Below are positions 59,234-64,000 of a stretch of 64,000 bases of DNA, piece by piece. Under the pieces are notes generated by a model, which made no database searches, was not told where the DNA came from, and worked only from the letters and a program-made list of their open reading frames with translations. The stretch is from Rhineura floridana (Eukaryota; Chordata; Lepidosauria; Squamata; Rhineuridae): positions 224,917,943 to 224,981,942 of the forward strand of contig NC_084482.1 of NCBI RefSeq assembly GCF_030035675.1, read 5' to 3'. The stretch's first letter is position 1. The number at the start of each line of letters is the position of its first letter. The position numbers and the translations under genes were made by a program.

Positions 59234-60580
59234 GTGACGGGTAGAGGGAGATATGACGTTGTGCGGAGGACTTGCCAGGTGAGGGGAACTCGGCCCAGGC
59301 AGTTAACGGCTGTGCCGTGTTCCGGTCCTCCACACATCCACAGGTTTGTTGGTTGCCCTATCAGCCAGCTCTCTGATCTCCGGATGTTGCTTTTAAATGC
59401 CAGATCGGTACATAATAAGACCTTCCTCATCCACGATTTAATTGGAGATGAGGCAGCCAATTTGGCATGTATAACTGAGACCTGGGTGGGTGAGCAGGGT
59501 GGAGTTAGTCTCTCCCAGCTGTGCCCACCGGGGTACATGGTTCAGCATCACGGTAGATCTGAGGGCCGGGGAGGGGGGGTTGCTGTGGTCTATAGGAGTT
59601 CCATCTCTCTCTCCAAGCACCATGTCCATGTAACCACCGGTCTGGAGTGTTTGCACCTTATGTTGGGTCAGGGGGACAGATTGGGGATTCTGTTGGTGTA
59701 CCGCCCACCCCGCTGCCCAACAGACTCCCTAACTAAGCTGGCGGAGGTGGTCTCGGATGTTCTGCTGAAATCCCCTAGACTGTTGATCCTGGGAGATGTC
59801 AACATTCATGCTGAGGCCATCTTATCTGGGGCGGCTCAGGACTTCATGGTCTCCATGACAACCATGGGGCTGTCCCAATACGCTACTGGCCCAACGCATG
59901 TGGCAGGACATACTCTAGACCTGATTTTTGCGACTGGACATGGTGATGGTGATCTGCATGTAGGGAATCTTACATCAATCCCTTTGTCATGGACAGATCA
60001 CCGCTTGTTGAAGTTTAGACTTACAGCAGCTTTTCCCCTCTGCAAGGGTGGGGGACCTATTAAGATGGTCCGCCCCCGCAGACTAATGAATCCGGATGGT
60101 TTTCAAAAGGCTCTGGGGAGCTTTCCGGCTGATAGGGCTGGCGCTTCTGTCGAAACCCTGGTCGAATTGTGGAACACTGAAATGACCCGGGCAGCTGACA
60201 TGATAGCTCCTGCGTGCCCTCTCCTATGTAGAGCTCATACAGCTCCATGGTATACTCTGGAGCTGAGAGCGATGAAACAGTCTAGGAGCTGGCTTGAGTG
60301 CAGATGGAGGCGGACTCCTGATGGATGCAACTGTGCTCTGGTAAGTGCCTATACCAAGTTATATTTTGGAGCAGTGCAGGCAGCAAAGAAACAATATTTT
60401 GTTGCCACTATTAAATCTTCTATCTGCTGTCTGGCGGAGCTTTTTCAAACTGTCAGAGGGCTATTACATTCTAGCCCTAGGGACATGATAGAATCATCCG
60501 AAGCACGCTGTAACGAATTTGCTAGGCACTTCCAGGATAAAGTCTCTTGCATCCGTCAGACTTGGACTCCAATGTGTTAG
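59234..60580 (+). pseudogene. L2 endonuclease domain and linker
   Basis: 448 open codons. The apurinic-type endonuclease begins LLLNARSVHNKTFLIHDLI, with the catalytic Glu in CITETWVGE, then GGGVAVVYRSS, LVYRPPR, LLILGDVNIH (the catalytic Asp-Asn pair), AGHTLDLIFA and SWTDHRLLKF (catalytic DH). A linker region rich in RRW follows. A frameshift near 60,560 separates it from RT. In L2 this enzyme nicks target DNA to prime reverse transcription. Confidence 0.93.
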
Positions 60581-61461
60581 CAGTTGAATCAAATGAGGTA
60601 TCCGGAGCACAGCCTGGTCGTGATTTTTTGGATGAGTTTCAATTGGTGCAGCTTGAGGACGTTGACAAGGTGCTTGGACGGGTGCGAGCAACCACTTCTG
60701 TGTTGGATCCTTGCCCCTCTTGGCTAATAAAAGCCAGCAGGGATAGCACCGCCAGTTGGGCCAGGGAAGTGATTAATGCCTCACTGCATGAGGGAGTGGT
60801 CCCTGGCTGCCTGAAGGCGGCAGTAGTGAGACCACTTTTGAAGAAATTTTCCCTGGACCCAGAAAACCTTAACAATTACAGGCCGGTAGCAAATGCTCCA
60901 TTCTTGGGCAAGGTCCTCGAAAGAGTGGTTGCGGACCAGCTCCAGACACTCTTGGATGAGACCGATTATCTGGATCCATTTCAATCGGGTTTCAGGCCCG
61001 GTTTTGGCACGGAGACGGCCTTGGTCGCCCTGTATGATGACCTTTGTCAGGAGAAAGACAGGGGGAGTGTAATTCTGTTGGTTCTCCTTGACCTGTCAGC
61101 GGCTTTTGATACCATCGACCATGGTATCCTTCTGGGGAGACTTGCGGATTTGGGAGTCGGAGGTACTGCTTGGCAGTGGTTCTACTCCTACCAGGCGGGT
61201 CGTCTCCAGAAGGTAGTGCTTGGGGAGCATCGCTCGGCACCCTGGGCAATCCAATATGGAGTTCCGCAGGGGTCAGTTCTGTCCCCCATGCTCTTTAACA
61301 TCTATATGAAGCTGCTGGGTGCCGTCATCAGGAGTTTTGGAGTGCGTTGCCACCAGTATGCTGATGACACACAGCTCTACTTCTCCTTTTCATCTTGTTC
61401 AGGTGAGGCTATCAAGGTGCTGAACCGATGCCTGGCTGCGATAATGGACTGGAGCGAATAA
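60547..61461 (+). pseudogene. L2 reverse transcriptase domain
   Basis: 304 open codons: LEDVDKVLGRVRATTSVLDP-type start, NNYRPVANAPFLGKVLERVV, LDPFQSGFRPGFGTETALVA, LLVLLDLSAAFDTIDHGILL, YGVPQGSVLSPMLFNIYM and catalytic YADDTQLYFSF (YADD at 61,357-61,368). It ends prematurely at MDWSE-stop where one base is lost or gained. All RT catalytic residues are present in this segment. Confidence 0.95.
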
Positions 61462-61462
61462 A

Positions 61463-62086
61463 TTGAAGCTCAATCCAGACAAGACTGAGACGCTGTTAAT
61501 AGGTGGTTCTTCTGACCAGATGGTGGATGTTCAACCTGTCCTGGATGGGGTTGCACTCCCCCTGAAGGAGCAGGTTCGTAGCTTGGGAGTTCTTTTAGAA
61601 CCATCCATGTCACTGGAGGCCCAGGTAGCCTCGGTGGCACGGAGTGCTTTCTACCAACTTCGGCTGGTGGCCCAGCTACGCCCCTATCTGGACAGGGAAA
61701 ATCTTGCTTCAGTTGTTCATGCTCTGGTAACCTCTAAATTAGACTACTACAATGCACGCTACATGGGGCTGCCCTTGAAGACGGTTCAGAAACTACAGCT
61801 CGTGCAGAATGCAGTGGCCAGACTGATAAATGGGACCAGGTGGTCCGAACATATAACACCGATTCTGGCCTGCTTGCACTGGCTGCCTATATGTTTCTGG
61901 GCTCGATTCAAGGTACTGGTTTTAACCTATAAAGCCTTGCACGGCACGATACGAACCTACCCGTACACTCCGCTCAACATCGAAGGCCCTCCTCCGGGTG
62001 CCTACTCAGAGAGAAGCCCGGAAAGTGACAACAAGAAAAAGGGCCTTCTCAGTGGTGGCCCCAGAACTATGGAATATTCTTCCTGA
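61463..62086 (+). pseudogene. L2 polyprotein carboxyl-terminal region
   Basis: Continues KLNPDKTETLLIGGSSD, VRSLGVLLEPSMSLEAQV, FYQLRLVAQLRPYL, DYYNARYMGLPLKTVQKLQL and HWLPICFWARFKVL, then shifts frame near 61,955. The expected end (FSVVAPELWNILPDEVRLAP, KTFLFSQAF) is in another frame to about 62,160. Confidence 0.93.
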
Positions 62087-62397
62087 TGAGGTACGCCTGG
62101 CGCCAACATTACTATCTTTTCAGCGCCAGATAAAAACCTTCCTCTTCTCCCAGGCATTTTAGTTTTTAGTTTTTTAGCTTTTTAGCATCTTAGTATTTTA
62201 GTATTTCAGCTTTTTAATATTTAATAGGCATTTGTATGTGCATACATATGCTTTAATTTTTGATATTATTAATGTATGTTTAAATTGCTTGATATGTGGT
62301 TTTAATTGTATATCAGACGTTTTACTTGTTGTGAACCGCCCAGAGAGCTTCGGCTATGGGGCGGTATATAAATTGAATAAATAAATAAATAAATAAA

Positions 62398-62992
62398 GCG
62401 TATTATAGCCTGGAACGGGTATCGGAATGTGGTTTGCGTGGAAGTTTTGTGTCTTATTGCATGCATTCCATGTAGTAATGTGGGACTTGTGAATTTGGTG
62501 GGTCTGGCTCTCTGGGAAGTTGCCGTTCCGGGCTATTTTACGTAAAAGCGTATTATAGCCTGGAACGGGTATCAGAACGTGGTTTGCGCGGAAGTTTTGT
62601 TTCTTATTGCATGCATCCCATGTAGTCGTGTTGGACTGGTGAATTTGGTGGGTCTGGCTCTCTGGGAAGTTGCCGTTCCGGGCTGTTTTATGTAAAAGCG
62701 TATTATAGCCCAGAACGGGTATCGGAACGTGGTTTGCATGGATGTTTTGTGTCTTATTGCATGCATCTTATGTAGTCATGTTGGACTGGTGAATTTGGTG
62801 GGTCTGGCTTGCTGGGAAGTCACCGTTCTGGGCTGTTTTACATAAAAGTGTATTATAGCCCGGAACGGGTATCGGAATGTGGTTTGCATGGATGTTTTGT
62901 GTCTTATTGCATGCATCCCATGTAGTCGTGTTGGACTGGTGAATTTGGTGGGTCTGGCTCACTGGGAAGTCACCGTTCCAGTCTGTTTTATG
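62398..62992 (+). repeat. 150-bp satellite array
   Basis: Four monomers starting GCGTATTATAGCC at 62,398, 62,548, 62,698 and 62,848, exactly 150 bp apart, diverging by about 5-8%. The last is interrupted at 62,992. CpG sites are the main source of differences. Confidence 0.97.
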
Positions 62993-63279
62993 CAGGGGTG
63001 TCACAACCGGGGTGCGGAGAATGCAGACCGCACCCGGGTGACACCCTGAGGGGGGTGACACCCTGAGCCACCCCGCCCCGTGCTGTTGCCCAGCAAGGCT
63101 GCGCCCTCCTCAGAGGCGGGCAGGCGAGACTGGGAACAGCGTCATGGATGGGGGGTGGCTGGCCTCGAGTGCATGCTCATGCACGCACACAAGCCCAGCC
63201 ACCTCGTCCATGCCCCTGGGAGGGCGTGCGCCAGAGGTCCACACACACACACCCCGCACTCTTGCTAGTGACGCCGCTG
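62993..63279. mobile_element. 287-bp hAT-type MITE in the satellite
   Basis: Starts CAGGGGTGTCAC and ends GTGACGCCGCTG; flanked by GTTTTATG and GTTTTACG (62,985-62,992 and 63,280-63,287), an 8-bp duplication with one C/T difference. Inner words (CACCCGGGTGACACC) resemble the ends of the hAT at 4,253, so probably the same family. A short CA run lies near 63,240. Confidence 0.82.
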
Positions 63280-63474
63280 GTTTTACGTAAAAGCATATTA
63301 TAGCCTGGAACGGGTATCGGAATATGGTTTGCATGGAAGTTTTGTGTCTTATTGTATGCATCCCATGTAGTCATGTGGGACTGGTGAATTTCAGAGGTCT
63401 GGCTCGCTGGGAAGGCTGTTTCATTCCATTCCGGAGGGCATTTTGGTTGTTAAAGAGTTAATAAAAAATCCTAT
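63280..63474 (+). repeat. Last satellite monomer and element interior
   Basis: The monomer resumes TTTTACGTAAAAGCATATTATAGCC to about 63,411, then unique sequence (GGAGGGCATTTTGGTTG) leads into the right inverted repeat. Confidence 0.85.
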
Positions 63475-63604
63475 CGGAATGGTTTTTGTTCCTAAATGTT
63501 GTTCTCAAGTGTCTGTAACACATCCCAGTGTTTTTGGCATCAATTTCTTTTATAAAGGGCCCGTTCCGGCCTGTTCCGTTCCGGCTTTTACACCGTCCCC
63601 ACTT

Positions 63605-64000
63605 TTTGCTCAAATAAAAGTGCCCCTAATGGGTCTGATCCAAACACAAGGCGACGCTCCGTTGGTTTGCGAAGCTCCCGCAGTCAGACCAAGGGGAATC
63701 TTGGCCTGGGCGCACTGGATAGCAACGCCTGCACCTGTGCTACTGCGAGGTATTTTTTTGGGGGGGGTGTTACTCGATGCCCGCGATGGGCAGCTGAACC
63801 GGTGCTATTGCGAGACTAGGTGCCCGCGATGGGCATCTGAAGGATTGCTGCAGCACGCCCTGGACAGAAGCCCATCTGGGGAGATGGGGGAGCCCAGGTG
63901 GGCCCGAACCTCCAAAGAGGGTTCGCGGCTGCTGAGCCGAGGGTCCCAGGCGGGCTTGTCTTCTTCCTTTCTCTTTTGGGCAGGGTCCACCAGAGGGAGA
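63605..64000. other. Unassigned GC-rich end of window
   Basis: Begins TTTGCTCAAATAAAAGTGCC, so the TIR element may have inserted beside an AATAAA signal of some other element. GATGCCCGCGATGGGCA and a GTGCTA-TGCGAG word each recur (63,715-63,840). No gene recognised. Confidence 0.4.

Larger units (their letters stand above)
59226..62396 (+). mobile_element. Near full-length L2 LINE
   Basis: Inserted in a satellite monomer. A short 5' UTR, then the endonuclease-RT polyprotein, then a 3' UTR ending in AATAAATAAATAAATAAATA. Satellite sequence resumes at once (GCGTATTATAGCC at 62,398). The frame is broken about three times. Confidence 0.95.
58923..63604. mobile_element. TIR transposon built on a 150-bp satellite
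   Basis: Inverted repeats of about 130 bp: 58,928-59,059 (GGGGGACGGTTTAAAAGC...) and 63,475-63,600 (complement GGGGACGGTGTAAAAGCC...) agree over AACAGGCCGGAACGGGCCC, AAATTGATGCCAAAAACACT and AACAACATTTAGGAAC. An 8-bp direct repeat TTTGCTCA (58,915-58,922 and 63,605-63,612) flanks it. Between the arms are tandem 150-bp monomers, plus later L2 and MITE insertions. No transposase; family not assigned. Confidence 0.8.

Noticed and set aside
58792-59538. 248-codon minus-strand frame
   Set aside because: Spans a Bov-B tail, an inverted repeat, a satellite monomer and the antisense of an L2; no protein signature.
62398-62998. CRISPR-like or gene-like 150-bp periodic array
   Set aside because: Monomers are contiguous with no spacer/repeat distinction and lie between transposon inverted repeats.

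Overview
The window is vertebrate nuclear DNA, most likely from a squamate reptile (lizard). This rests on Bov-B LINE fragments together with SINEs of the Sauria type that share their 3' tail, CR1 and L2 LINEs, many hAT-type MITEs, a type-2 vomeronasal receptor (V2R) with lizard-like exon sequences, and a pair of C2H2 zinc-finger genes. The species cannot be named from this sequence. Host coding sequence is sparse and most of the window is nested transposable elements.

Layout. The backbone is a recent duplication. Copy A runs from the window start to about 22,780. Copy B runs from 40,446 to about 55,050. Homology is held in four collinear blocks that look about 98-99% identical by eye. Each copy carries, in order, an LTR-like fossil, L2 and CR1 debris, a GC-rich hAT element, SINEs, a last-exon C2H2 zinc-finger gene on the + strand (13,021-14,904 in A; 47,712-49,175 in B), a GC-rich repeated unit, a V2R promoter without its gene, SINEs, V2R exon 3 on the - strand, and a Bov-B 3' end. 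The blocks are separated by copy-specific events: a CR1 insertion and an L1 fragment in A, deletions in B, and a Tc1 fragment kept only in B.

Between the copies (22.8-40.4 kb) lie V2R exons 2 and 1 with their promoter on the - strand. Together with exon 3 of copy A they give an N-terminal V2R gene body (20.6-28.1 kb) that lacks exons 4-6, so it cannot encode a complete receptor. The rest of this stretch is an L2, a 3.8-kb hAT element with a perfect 8-bp target duplication that hosts a Sauria SINE, a Bov-B piece, a polypyrimidine minisatellite and GC-rich palindromes, several MITEs, a tiny retroviral integrase fossil beside a V2R exon-2 fragment, and CR1/L2/Bov-B RT fragments.

Beyond 55 kb the window is a nest of elements: a CR1 holding a 337-bp hairpin MITE, a Bov-B tail holding a solo LTR, and a 4.7-kb terminal-inverted-repeat element made of a 150-bp satellite into which an almost full-length L2 and a small hAT MITE have inserted.

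The genes do not form a pathway. They are two fast-evolving multigene families (zinc-finger transcription factors and vomeronasal receptors) in a transposon-rich, recently duplicated tract. The clearest signals are finger-array turnover between two young zinc-finger paralogs, the orphan V2R promoters, and the 150-bp-satellite transposon.
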